A stretch of DNA of 33,670 nucleotides, taken from assembly GCA_016208355.1 (NCBI GenBank), contig JACQYE010000031.1, positions 1 through 33,670 on the forward strand. Direction: 5' to 3'. Every line of letters begins with the position of its first letter. Position 1 is the stretch's first letter. The notes under the pieces were generated by a model. It searched no databases and was not told the DNA's origin. It saw only the letters and a program-made list of their open reading frames with translations. Positions 1 to 8,070 of this stretch are shown piece by piece. Made by a program: the position numbers and the translations under genes. Source of the stretch: Chloroflexota bacterium. Its GTDB lineage: Bacteria; Chloroflexota; Anaerolineae; Anaerolineales; Villigracilaceae.

Positions 1-109
1 GGCGGGGAAAGGGATGGCGTTATGATCCAGACTTCAGTGGTTCATGCCTCCTGTAGCCCCTACGGGTTTGCAAAGTTGGCGGTTGGTTACCACAGTAATC
101 TTCCATGGT

Positions 110-1297
110 TTATGGCTGGGGCGTGGACGGCGTGTACTCGTACAGCACGTCGCCCAGATTCTCGTCCCAGCGGGCAGGGTGGGCGCGGTCGGCCATTTCT
201 GCCAGGGCTGCCAGCGAAGCGAGTTTTCCGGCCAGGCCGCCCCCCGGATAAGCCCAGTCCCTGATCTCCAGCCAGTCTTCCGGCTGGGTGTTGGCCGGGT
301 TGTCGGGGAAATCCAGCCCGGAAGAGGCGGTAAACTGTTGAAGGTAAACACGGTCCGGGTTCAGGCGCACCCAGCGCAGCAGCGCCGCGAAGCGGAAGCC
401 CTGGAAGGCCTGGTGGATATGAGGCTTGTCTACAGCCACCTGGGCGTGGTCGCTCCGGGCAAAGACCAGCATGACCTTCATATCGGGGGTTTTCAGCGCC
501 AGGTCCATGTAGCGCGGTGGGGACTGGCGGAAGGCCCAGGCTTCGGCGGCTTCCTGCGGGGTGGCCAGGTCAGCTGGCCAGGTCTCGGATGTCAGCACAC
601 CGTTATCGAGCAGGGCCTGGGTGAGTTTCACCGAATAATAGCGCTTGCCGAACATCTGCGGCACCTGCCAGCCGAAGAGTTGGTCAGCCTCGCCCGGGAG
701 GCCGTCTCCGTCCAGGTCGAGATAGGGTCGGCCAATGAAATGGCTGTTCTCGTCTGTGTATTCTGCGTCCCAGCGCAGGGTGCCATAGTTGACGGTCAGC
801 TCCGACGGGCTGTACCCGGCGGGATAGGCGTAGAACGGGTTCTGGACCGGCAGGCCGTCCTCATCGTAGTGGCCGATTTCCAGGCTGGACAGGGTATCCA
901 CGGTGGGGTTCTCTTGCCCGACAAAATACTCCACGCCGATCAGTCCGATGGAGGTGAAATCGGGTTCGGTCATGAAACCACCCGCTTCGGTGAAGAATGG
1001 CGAGACGATTACCACCACGCCTGCGCCTTCCGGGAAGCGCGGCGTCTCCGGGTAGGCCACCAGCACGGCGATCTCCCCGATACCTTCTGATGTGATGGTT
1101 GTCGTCAGCGTTTTACCGCTCAGGGAGGCCTGCTCGCAATCCTCCGGGCAGGAGAGGGGGTCCTCGAACGCGCCGCAGACGCCGTCTCCGCAGCCGGGCA
1201 CGGCGGTAGGAATCTCGGTCCCGGACGCGGCAGGGGCGCAGGCGGCCAGGAGCAGCCCGGTGAGGGCGAGCAGGATGAGGGTCCGGCAAGTACGCAT
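110..1297 (-). CDS. Secreted lipoprotein with CGDGVCxxxxDPxxCPxDC motif and DxDGDG calcium-binding-like loop, unknown function
   Basis: ORF 110..1399(-); likely start at the internal Met (1297, MRTCRTLILLALTGLLLAAC) preceded by GGAGGA; lipobox LLAAC; CGDGVCGAFEDPLSCPEDC; DLDGDGLPGEAD. Confidence 0.75.
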   Translation of the reverse strand: MRTCRTLILLALTGLLLAACAPAASGTEIPTAVPGCGDGVCGAFEDPLSCPEDCEQASLSGKTLTTTITSEGIGEIAVLVAYPETPRFPEGAGVVVIVSPFFTEAGGFMTEPDFTSIGLIGVEYFVGQENPTVDTLSSLEIGHYDEDGLPVQNPFYAYPAGYSPSELTVNYGTLRWDAEYTDENSHFIGRPYLDLDGDGLPGEADQLFGWQVPQMFGKRYYSVKLTQALLDNGVLTSETWPADLATPQEAAEAWAFRQSPPRYMDLALKTPDMKVMLVFARSDHAQVAVDKPHIHQAFQGFRFAALLRWVRLNPDRVYLQQFTASSGLDFPDNPANTQPEDWLEIRDWAYPGGGLAGKLASLAALAEMADRAHPARWDENLGDVLYEYTPSTPQP

Positions 1298-1310
1298 TGT
1301 TTCCTCCAAA

Positions 1311-1321
1311 ACCTGACAGGT
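1311..1321. repeat. 11-bp palindrome ACCTGACAGGT
   Basis: Read directly; ACCTG-A-CAGGT; same core as two copies at 1418-1445. Confidence 0.6.
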
Positions 1322-1354
1322 GTCATATTGCAGAGTTGACCGAAACACGATAAG

Positions 1355-1360
1355 ATTATA
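1355..1360 (-). promoter_or_regulatory. Putative -10 box (TATAAT on minus strand) of the lipoprotein gene
   Basis: attata on plus strand, about 58 nt upstream of the start at 1297; -35 weak. Confidence 0.35.
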
Positions 1361-1417
1361 GTGCCATGCTGAGAATTCTGTTAGTGTTCCTTCTGGCAAA
1401 CGCAGCGTCAGATTAAG

Positions 1418-1451
1418 CCTGACAGGTGAATCATACCTGCCAGGTTTTTTT
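1418..1451 (+). terminator. Inverted repeat CCTGACAGGT-gaatcat-ACCTGCCAGG followed by T7; attenuator/terminator-like or paired operator
   Basis: 9/10 complementary arms and T-tract, 36 nt upstream of the aminotransferase ATG. Confidence 0.45.
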
Positions 1452-1486
1452 ATTCGCTGTGTTCAAATCCAACATAAGGAGAACGA

Positions 1487-2716
1487 ATGCAGACACCCTG
1501 GGAATATCGCTATTCCTATCGTGCCCAGCGGATGGGGAGTTCCGTCATCCGCGAACTGCTCAAACTGACCGAACAGCCGGACATTATTTCATTTGCAGGC
1601 GGGCTGCCGGCGCCGGAGGTCTTCCCGCTCAAGGAATTCCGGGAAGCCTGCAACGTGGTGCTGGATACGTGCGGAGCGCAGGCTTTGCAGTATGGCACCA
1701 CCGAGGGCTACCGGCCTTTGCGTGAGATGATCGCCCGCCATGCGGGGCGCTACGGAATCGAAGTGACGGCGGAAAATATCCTCATCACCTCCGGGTCGCA
1801 GCAGGCGCTGGATTTCATCGGGCGGCTGTTCATCAACAGCGGCGACCATGTGCTGGTGGAATCGCCCACTTACTTGGGAGCGCTGCAAGCCTGGAACGCG
1901 TATGGGGCAAATTATATCTCGGTGCCGTCTGACGAGAACGGCATGATCGTGGACGAACTGGAGAAAGCCCTGCGGGTCGGGCCGAAGTTCATTTACGTAC
2001 TGCCCAACTTCCAGAATCCAACCGGCTCGACCCTGACCCTGGACCGCCGCAAAAAACTGGTGGAACTGGCCGACAAGTATGGTGTGCCAATCGTGGAGGA
2101 TGACCCCTACGGGCAACTGCGATTCGAGGGGGAGCACCTGCCCTCGGTGGTCTCCCTGGACAGTGAGTTCCGCGGGCCGAACGGCGGCCATTACAGCGGC
2201 AACGTCATCTACTTGAGCACTTTCTCGAAACTCCTGGCTCCCGGCCTGCGCCTGGCGTGGATCATCGCCCCGGAGGAGGTCATCCGCAAGATCGTCATGG
2301 CCAAGCAGGCCGCCGACCTGCACACGGCCACTTTCAACCAATTTGTAGCCTACGAGGTGGGCAAGGGCGGGTTCCTGGATGAGCATGTCAAGTTCATCCG
2401 CCAGGTTTACAAGGAACGCCGCGACATGATGCTGGAGACGATGGACGAGACTTTCCCCTCCGAGGCGCGCTGGACACATCCGCAGGGAGGCATGTTCCTG
2501 TGGGGCATCCTGCCCGAAGACATGGATGCCGCAGATGTTCTGAAGAAAGCCATCGAGCGCAAGGTGGCCTTTGTGCCGGGCGCGTCGTTCCACCCGAATG
2601 GCGGGGGGAAGAATACCATGCGCATCAATTTCTCATATTCCAAGCCGGAGGTCATCCGCGAAGGCATCACCCGGTTAGGTATGTTATTGAAGGAACTGGT
2701 AGCGGAGAAGAAGTGA
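1487..2716 (+). CDS. PLP-dependent aminotransferase, LysN/MocR-aminotransferase-like (2-aminoadipate transaminase type)
   Basis: 409 aa; ISFAGGLPAPEVFP, YGTTEGYRPLRE, NFQNPTGSTL, STFSKLLAPGLRLAWI motifs of class I aminotransferases. Confidence 0.9.
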   Translation: MQTPWEYRYSYRAQRMGSSVIRELLKLTEQPDIISFAGGLPAPEVFPLKEFREACNVVLDTCGAQALQYGTTEGYRPLREMIARHAGRYGIEVTAENILITSGSQQALDFIGRLFINSGDHVLVESPTYLGALQAWNAYGANYISVPSDENGMIVDELEKALRVGPKFIYVLPNFQNPTGSTLTLDRRKKLVELADKYGVPIVEDDPYGQLRFEGEHLPSVVSLDSEFRGPNGGHYSGNVIYLSTFSKLLAPGLRLAWIIAPEEVIRKIVMAKQAADLHTATFNQFVAYEVGKGGFLDEHVKFIRQVYKERRDMMLETMDETFPSEARWTHPQGGMFLWGILPEDMDAADVLKKAIERKVAFVPGASFHPNGGGKNTMRINFSYSKPEVIREGITRLGMLLKELVAEKK

Positions 2717-2783
2717 CGGTTCCTGAGTACTAATCCTCACCCATCCCCCCTGCCCCTTCCCAATATGGGAGGGGGTGTAAATT

Positions 2784-2835
2784 CGAAAAATAGGGTGCGA
2801 GCAGGCGCAGAGCGCCGCTCGCACCCTATTTTTCG
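2784..2835. terminator. Very strong bidirectional hairpin between convergent genes
   Basis: CGAAAAATAGGGTGCGAGC / GCTCGCACCCTATTTTTCG, 19 bp perfect, plus inner GGCGC-aga-GCGCC; A-tract and T-tract on the two arms. Confidence 0.85.
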
Positions 2836-2848
2836 CGCTTTATTCAAA

Positions 2849-4104
2849 TTACTCGCGCACGTAGGGGACGTATTCGGCGCGCGCCAGTCCCTGCTCGATG
2901 GCTTTTGTCGCCACGGCGTGAGCCACCGCCTCATGGAGTTTCCGGTCCAGCGGGCTGGGGACGAGCTGGTCGTCCGGCGTCTGGGCGGCGATGGCCCCGG
3001 CGGCAGCCACCAGCATTTCGTGGGTGATGCGCGGCGACCAGGTGTCCACCGCGCCGCGGAAGATGCCGGGGAAACCCAGCACGTTGTTGACGGACTTGCC
3101 ATCAGCGGCGAAGGCCGCACCGGCTTTGCGCGCCGCTTCGGGTTCGATCTCCGGGCGTGGGTTGGAGAGCGCCAGGATGATCTGTCCTTTGCGCACCATT
3201 TCGGGTTTGATCAGGCCCGGCGCACCGGTGGTGGCGATGACGATGTCGCAGTTTGCCATGATCTCCTTCAAATCCGAGCGCTTGCCGCCGTTGGATTCGT
3301 GGCGTGTGAGGGCGTCTTCGTTCAAGTCCGCGCCGTAGACCGGGTTGCCGGTGATGCGCATGAGCATCTTTGCAATGGCATTCCCGGCCGCGCCCAGACC
3401 AACCTGCCCGATGACCGCCTTTCCCAGGTCGCGCCCGGTCTTGCGGGCGGCCACCGTCAGCGCGGCGGTCGTGACGACGGCTGTGCCGTGCTGGTCGTCG
3501 TGCAACACAGGAATATCGAGTTGTTTCTGGAGTTCTTCCTCGATCTTGAAACAACGCGGGGCGGAAATATCTTCCAGCTGGATGGCGGCAAAGGTAGGGG
3601 CGATGGCCGCCACGATTTTGATGATCTCGTCGGCGTCCTTGGTGTTGACCAGGATCGGCACCCCCGAAAGCCCCTCACGATGGCGACCATGTGGCAGGTC
3701 GAAGTGTAGGAACGCGCCAGTTTTGGGTCCTTGGCGATTTTCATGCAGACTTCGGCCACACCCGGCGTGTAGACCCGGCGCAGGGTGGTGATGGAGTCGA
3801 TCTGATAGCGCGAGCGGACGGCGATCTTGCCCTTCAGGTGCAGGGCCATCACCTCGTCGCGCACATCCAGCAGGCGCGTGCCACGGTTGCGGCGAATGGC
3901 CTCCAGTACGATCTCCAGATGCTTTTCATCGTCTGCGAAAATGGTGATGTCGCGTACCACCTGCGTGGAGGTCTCATTGAGCAGTTCGATGCTGCCCACG
4001 TGCCCTCCCACGACGGTAATGGCCGTCAGCAGGCGGCCAAACGTGCCCATTTCCTGGCTGTTGACCACCCGCACGATGCGTAAAATCTTGTCTTCCCAAC
4101 TCAT
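2849..4104 (-). pseudogene. NAD(P)-dependent malic enzyme with N-terminal ACT domain, disrupted by internal deletion plus frameshift
   Basis: N-terminal half in ORF 3457..4104(-) up to ...RSYTSTCHMVAIV; C-terminal half in another frame, ORF 2849..3661(-), GVPILVNTKDADEIIKIVAAIAPTFAAIQLEDISAPRCF...; the intervening DGTAVLGLGxxGPxxxxPVMEGK segment is absent. Confidence 0.85.
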
Positions 4105-4161
4105 ATTTACCTCGATGTGATGTAAGATTCCGGGGGCGCAAGAGCGCTTCCGGTTGGATGA

Positions 4162-5142
4162 CTAACCTCCAATTTCGCTCATCACACGATTCAGGGGGAT
4201 TTCCCCTTCGGCCAGGCCGTGTCCCCAGGGCTTACTCCAGACTCCGTCCAGGACCAGGGTACGGAGTTCCTCCAGCGTGGCGCCTCCGCGCAGGGGCGTC
4301 AGGAGGTCTATTTCATGTTCGCGCAGCAGGCACATGCGCAGGATTCCGTCGGCGGTGAGGCGGGCACGCGTACAATCGGCACAGAAGGGTGCGCTGACGG
4401 ATGAAATAAAACCGACATCCCCTTTCGCTCCAGGGATGTGGAAGACGCGCGCTTCCCCGTCGAGTTTCCCATCGTTTGCAGGCGCAAGCGGACCGAGAGT
4501 CTGCTCCACGCGTCCGATCATTTCCTCGGCTGATACCATCTGCCCGGTCTGCAGGTCTGTAGCCCCGGCGAAGGGCATCATCTCGATGAAGCGTACCTGC
4601 CAGGGATGTTCGATGGTCAGGCGCGCCAAGTCTGTCACGTCTTCTTCATTGTAACCGCGCACGATGACAGCGTTGAGTTTGACCGGCGCCAACCCGGCCT
4701 GTTCAGCGGCCAGGATGCCCTCCCAAACGTCCTCGATATCGCCCCAGCGGGTGAGACGTTTGAACTTGGCGGGGTTGAGGGTGTCGAGGCTGACGTTGAC
4801 GCGCTTCAGCCCGGCCCCGGCCAGGGGTCCGGCAAGTTTCGACAGGAGCACGCCGTTGGTCGTCATGGTAACGTTGCGGATGCCGGGCGTCCCGGCGATG
4901 CCGCGTACGATGTCCACCACGTTGAGGCGCACAGTCGGCTCGCCTCCCGTCAGGCGGATCTTGTCGAATCCCAGGTTGGCGAACAGGCGCGTCAGGAGCA
5001 GGATTTCATCATCCTGCATCATTTCCGCGTTGGGCCGGAAGGTCATCTCCTCCGGCATACAATACACACAGCGCAGGTTGCAGTGGTCGGTAAGCGAGAT
5101 GCGCAGGTAATGGATTTTTCGTCCGAATCGGTCAAAGGCCAT
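4162..5142 (-). CDS. moaA: GTP 3',8-cyclase (molybdenum cofactor biosynthesis)
   Basis: Radical SAM CNLRCVYCMPEE, LTGGEPTVR, C-terminal CADCTRARLTADGILRMCLL cluster motif, C-terminal GG. Confidence 0.95.
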   Translation of the reverse strand: MAFDRFGRKIHYLRISLTDHCNLRCVYCMPEEMTFRPNAEMMQDDEILLLTRLFANLGFDKIRLTGGEPTVRLNVVDIVRGIAGTPGIRNVTMTTNGVLLSKLAGPLAGAGLKRVNVSLDTLNPAKFKRLTRWGDIEDVWEGILAAEQAGLAPVKLNAVIVRGYNEEDVTDLARLTIEHPWQVRFIEMMPFAGATDLQTGQMVSAEEMIGRVEQTLGPLAPANDGKLDGEARVFHIPGAKGDVGFISSVSAPFCADCTRARLTADGILRMCLLREHEIDLLTPLRGGATLEELRTLVLDGVWSKPWGHGLAEGEIPLNRVMSEIGG

Positions 5143-5240
5143 AGGTCCTCACAAATACCAGTAAAAGCAGGTTGATTATAACAAAACAATCCTCTTGCCA
5201 ACCCGAAACTGCCGCCAAAATGATTGCAATTGGATATTGG

Positions 5241-6146
5241 CTATACCCTCACCTTGAGGAACATTTCCCCGCAGGCCATGGAGTATTCACCCCCGGATCC
5301 GTCCTCTGACATGTCCCACCAGGCCGAGAGCAGGCTGTGACAGATTGCCCAGGCATGCAGGCGCCCAGGGTCGAAGCCCAATTCTTCACTCAGGATTTTG
5401 ATGCGCCGTTCGGTCACTTGCAAGGCATTGGGGCGTTTGATGAATTCGTCCCAGGGATTGAGCAACAGGGGAGCCGGTTCGTACTCGTCTGCGCCGATGA
5501 CGCCCTTCGGGTCAATCACCAGCCAGCCGCGTTCCGAGTCCAGGATATTGAAGTGGTGGCAGTCGCCGTGCAGGACAACCGGTTCACGCAAATCGGCAAA
5601 CAGATCGGGGAGCAGGCTTTCGGCTGTTTCCACCAGCCGACGGGGGAAAGGCCCGGTCCCGCCGCCGAAGCGCGGGCGAAGTTTCTTCAGTTCATCGAAC
5701 CATCCCTTGAGCGTAATCAATGGTTCGTTTGCGGGCGCGGGCCGCCAGAGTCGTTTCATCACGCGGGCAGCAATGGCAGTCTGTTCCTCGTCCCTGCCAT
5801 GTTTGTGGAGCATCGTGCCGGGGCGCAGGCGCTCGATGACCAGCATTCCGGCTTCCGCATCGGCTTCGTAGAGGCGGCAGGCGCCCTCCCCGTTGTAGAG
5901 CCGCAGGGCGGCAATCTCGCTGGTCAACTCGCGGTTGGGGACACCAATCTTCAGGATGCAGTCCGTTCCGTCGCGGCGGCGGGCGGGAGCAACGTAGTTG
6001 TAGGAAAGGCCGGGGACTGCTGGACCAGGTTCCAGGTCCCAGCGCGCCGCGGCCTCTGCGATGAGACCGGGCAGGCGCTCCAGCCAGCCTGCGCCTTCAG
6101 GGAAGGCGTTCAAGATGCGGGTGATGAAATCGGGAGACAGGTACAT
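5241..6146 (-). CDS. Aminoglycoside/hydroxyurea kinase-family phosphotransferase (APH(6)/StrB-like)
   Basis: VVLHGDCHHFNILDSERGWLVIDPKGVIGADEYEPAPLL; start placed at MYLSPDF (6146) because a minus-strand TATAAT lies at 6172-6177. Confidence 0.85.
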   Translation of the reverse strand: MYLSPDFITRILNAFPEGAGWLERLPGLIAEAAARWDLEPGPAVPGLSYNYVAPARRRDGTDCILKIGVPNRELTSEIAALRLYNGEGACRLYEADAEAGMLVIERLRPGTMLHKHGRDEEQTAIAARVMKRLWRPAPANEPLITLKGWFDELKKLRPRFGGGTGPFPRRLVETAESLLPDLFADLREPVVLHGDCHHFNILDSERGWLVIDPKGVIGADEYEPAPLLLNPWDEFIKRPNALQVTERRIKILSEELGFDPGRLHAWAICHSLLSAWWDMSEDGSGGEYSMACGEMFLKVRV

Positions 6147-6171
6147 GGGGAAAGTCACATGGGGCAGGGCG

Positions 6172-6177
6172 ATTATA
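6172..6177 (-). promoter_or_regulatory. Putative -10 (TATAAT) for the APH-like gene
   Basis: attata on plus strand, 26 nt upstream of the ATG at 6146. Confidence 0.35.
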
Positions 6178-6268
6178 CTGCCTGCCAAGGGGATTTATGT
6201 ACTGCTTGACTCTCTCTTGACTTTTGTTCATAATGGATTTACCGTTGCCCAAAAAGGAGAAGCACGCC

Positions 6269-7900
6269 ATGAAGCGTTCACCCTGGTTCAGAAAATTGAC
6301 CACCTTTGGCTTTGCCCTGACGTTGATCGTTCTGGGGCTTTTACCGGCGCTGCCCGCCGCGGCTGACGATGAATTCCCCCAAGAAAATGCCTGGTCGCGC
6401 GCCACGCCATCAATCGTTTGGTGTGATGACCCGGAGTCCACAACCACCCTCGAGGTGCATATCGTCGGGCGGAACGACGTGGCCCGGGTCTGGATCACCG
6501 GCCTGGTGTGGTCCGACGACGAAGGACGCGTTGAACTCTATGACGACGGTACGCACGGCGACCCGGCTGCTGGGGATGACGTTTTTACCCTGGGCGGAGT
6601 CGTCCTCCCCTGCAATCCGGATTTTGTGGAAGGCCAGGGCGGGTATGACCGCTGGATGGGCATGCTGCGGGTGGAACTCGATAACGGCACCCAGACCGGG
6701 AACAACTACGGCATATCTGCCGGGGTGGTGCACACAGACTATAAAGGCGTTTTTTCGGTGCAGGATTTCGGCAGCGGGCTTTCGGCCACTGCCTACGCCT
6801 TCTTTATCCAGGACAGCAGCTACGAAGTCATGGACGGCTACCCGATTGCCTCGGTAACGTGCGGGAAGAGTAATTTCATGGCCTATCGCAAACTCTATAG
6901 TGTCCTGCCGGATGCCTTCGATTTTGCCATGGTCATGCCCGGGCTGCAGATTTTCCGCCCCGCTGACCTGGCCGAGAACGTGCCCTACGACGTGCTCGTC
7001 TCCAATTCGGTCGAACACATTGGCATGGATATTATGGACAATACTGCTGAGTTTGGTTCGGCAGGGCGGTTGAAGAGCGCCATCTATCACTCGTTCGGCG
7101 AACTTTCCATCTTCGATCACGAAGTCGCCCACACCTGGGGGGCGGCCATCGGCCAATCGTTGGGCCTCATCAACGAGGACTGGGATGTCAACCAGGGGCA
7201 TTGGAGCGAAATGACGGATATCGAAGGCCAATTGGGCGCTTATTACTTCGACCCCTCCGGAGCCATTGGCCACTTTGCCTATAACGGCGATGATACCTGG
7301 CGGCTGATCCCCAATTACGAAGTGGAGCCATACTCCCCGCTCGAACTCTATATTATGGGTCTGATCCCGCCGGAGGAAGTGCCGCCCGTCCACATCCTGA
7401 ATGCCCCCAATACCACTGACCAAAGCAGCATCGCCGCATCTTATCAGACGGTCACGATTGACCAGATCATCCAGGCGGAAGGCGGGCCGCGCAGCCCAAC
7501 GTACGCCGAGTCGCAAAAGGACTTCACCCTGGCTTTCATCGTCACCCAGGATTTACCTTACAACGATGCTGCTTACGCCTACTTCTCGCTGTTGGCCCGT
7601 TCCCTGGAGACAACGGATCCGCCGGATGGCTGCTGCTCCGCTCCTTTCTTCTGGGCTACCGGTGGACGCGCCACCCTGACCTCGCTCCTGCCGCTTGATA
7701 TGCCTGATCCGCTGGCCCAGCCTGAACTGCCCGCACCCAGCGAGACGCCTTTCACCCAGGTCGAAACTGAAGAATCCCCAGTAATCATTTCCCCAACCGA
7801 GGAATCCGAGGCCGCCTCTCCGTTTTGCTTCAGTTCTGCCCTGATGGGATTACTGGTTGTGCCAGTCTTATGGGTGGTTTTGCGAAAGAAGAGCGCGTAG
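6269..7900 (+). CDS. Secreted, C-terminally anchored HExxH putative metalloprotease
   Basis: Signal peptide MKRSPWFRKLTTFGFALTLIVLGLLPALPAAA; FDHEVAHTWGAAIG; C-terminal SPFCFSSALMGLLVVPVLWVVLRKKSA (TM plus basic tail). Confidence 0.7.
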   Translation: MKRSPWFRKLTTFGFALTLIVLGLLPALPAAADDEFPQENAWSRATPSIVWCDDPESTTTLEVHIVGRNDVARVWITGLVWSDDEGRVELYDDGTHGDPAAGDDVFTLGGVVLPCNPDFVEGQGGYDRWMGMLRVELDNGTQTGNNYGISAGVVHTDYKGVFSVQDFGSGLSATAYAFFIQDSSYEVMDGYPIASVTCGKSNFMAYRKLYSVLPDAFDFAMVMPGLQIFRPADLAENVPYDVLVSNSVEHIGMDIMDNTAEFGSAGRLKSAIYHSFGELSIFDHEVAHTWGAAIGQSLGLINEDWDVNQGHWSEMTDIEGQLGAYYFDPSGAIGHFAYNGDDTWRLIPNYEVEPYSPLELYIMGLIPPEEVPPVHILNAPNTTDQSSIAASYQTVTIDQIIQAEGGPRSPTYAESQKDFTLAFIVTQDLPYNDAAYAYFSLLARSLETTDPPDGCCSAPFFWATGGRATLTSLLPLDMPDPLAQPELPAPSETPFTQVETEESPVIISPTEESEAASPFCFSSALMGLLVVPVLWVVLRKKSA

Positions 7901-7970
7901 ACACGCTTCGGGTAAGATATTCACCTTGACCGATCCCGAATACAATGATCTTGGTTAGGCTCTTCCCTAT

Positions 7971-8020
7971 GACCCCTGCCCCAAACCCTTCCAGCATTGG
8001 GAAGGGGCCGGGGGGGTGGG
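7971..8020. repeat. C-rich/G-rich imperfect inverted repeat, related to 2736-2778
   Basis: CCCCTGCCCC...CCCTTCC-agcattg-GGAAGGG...GGGGGGGTGGG. Confidence 0.45.
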
Positions 8021-8070
8021 CAAGGATCATTCCTTGCTTTTCCAAATCCCAAGACTATTTTCGGGATAAC

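Noticed and set aside
36-90. Partial repeat-like sequence (gtagcccctacggg) at the window start
   Set aside because: Too short and weakly palindromic to assign; no second copy noticed in the window.
44-1090. 348-aa plus-strand ORF
   Set aside because: Antisense shadow of the lipoprotein gene; no recognisable protein and explained by high GC.
1589-2593. 334-aa minus-strand ORF
   Set aside because: Antisense to the aminotransferase, which has clear family motifs.
6410-7516. 368-aa minus-strand ORF opposite the HEVAH protein
   Set aside because: The plus-strand frame has a signal peptide and a TM tail; the antisense frame has no such features.
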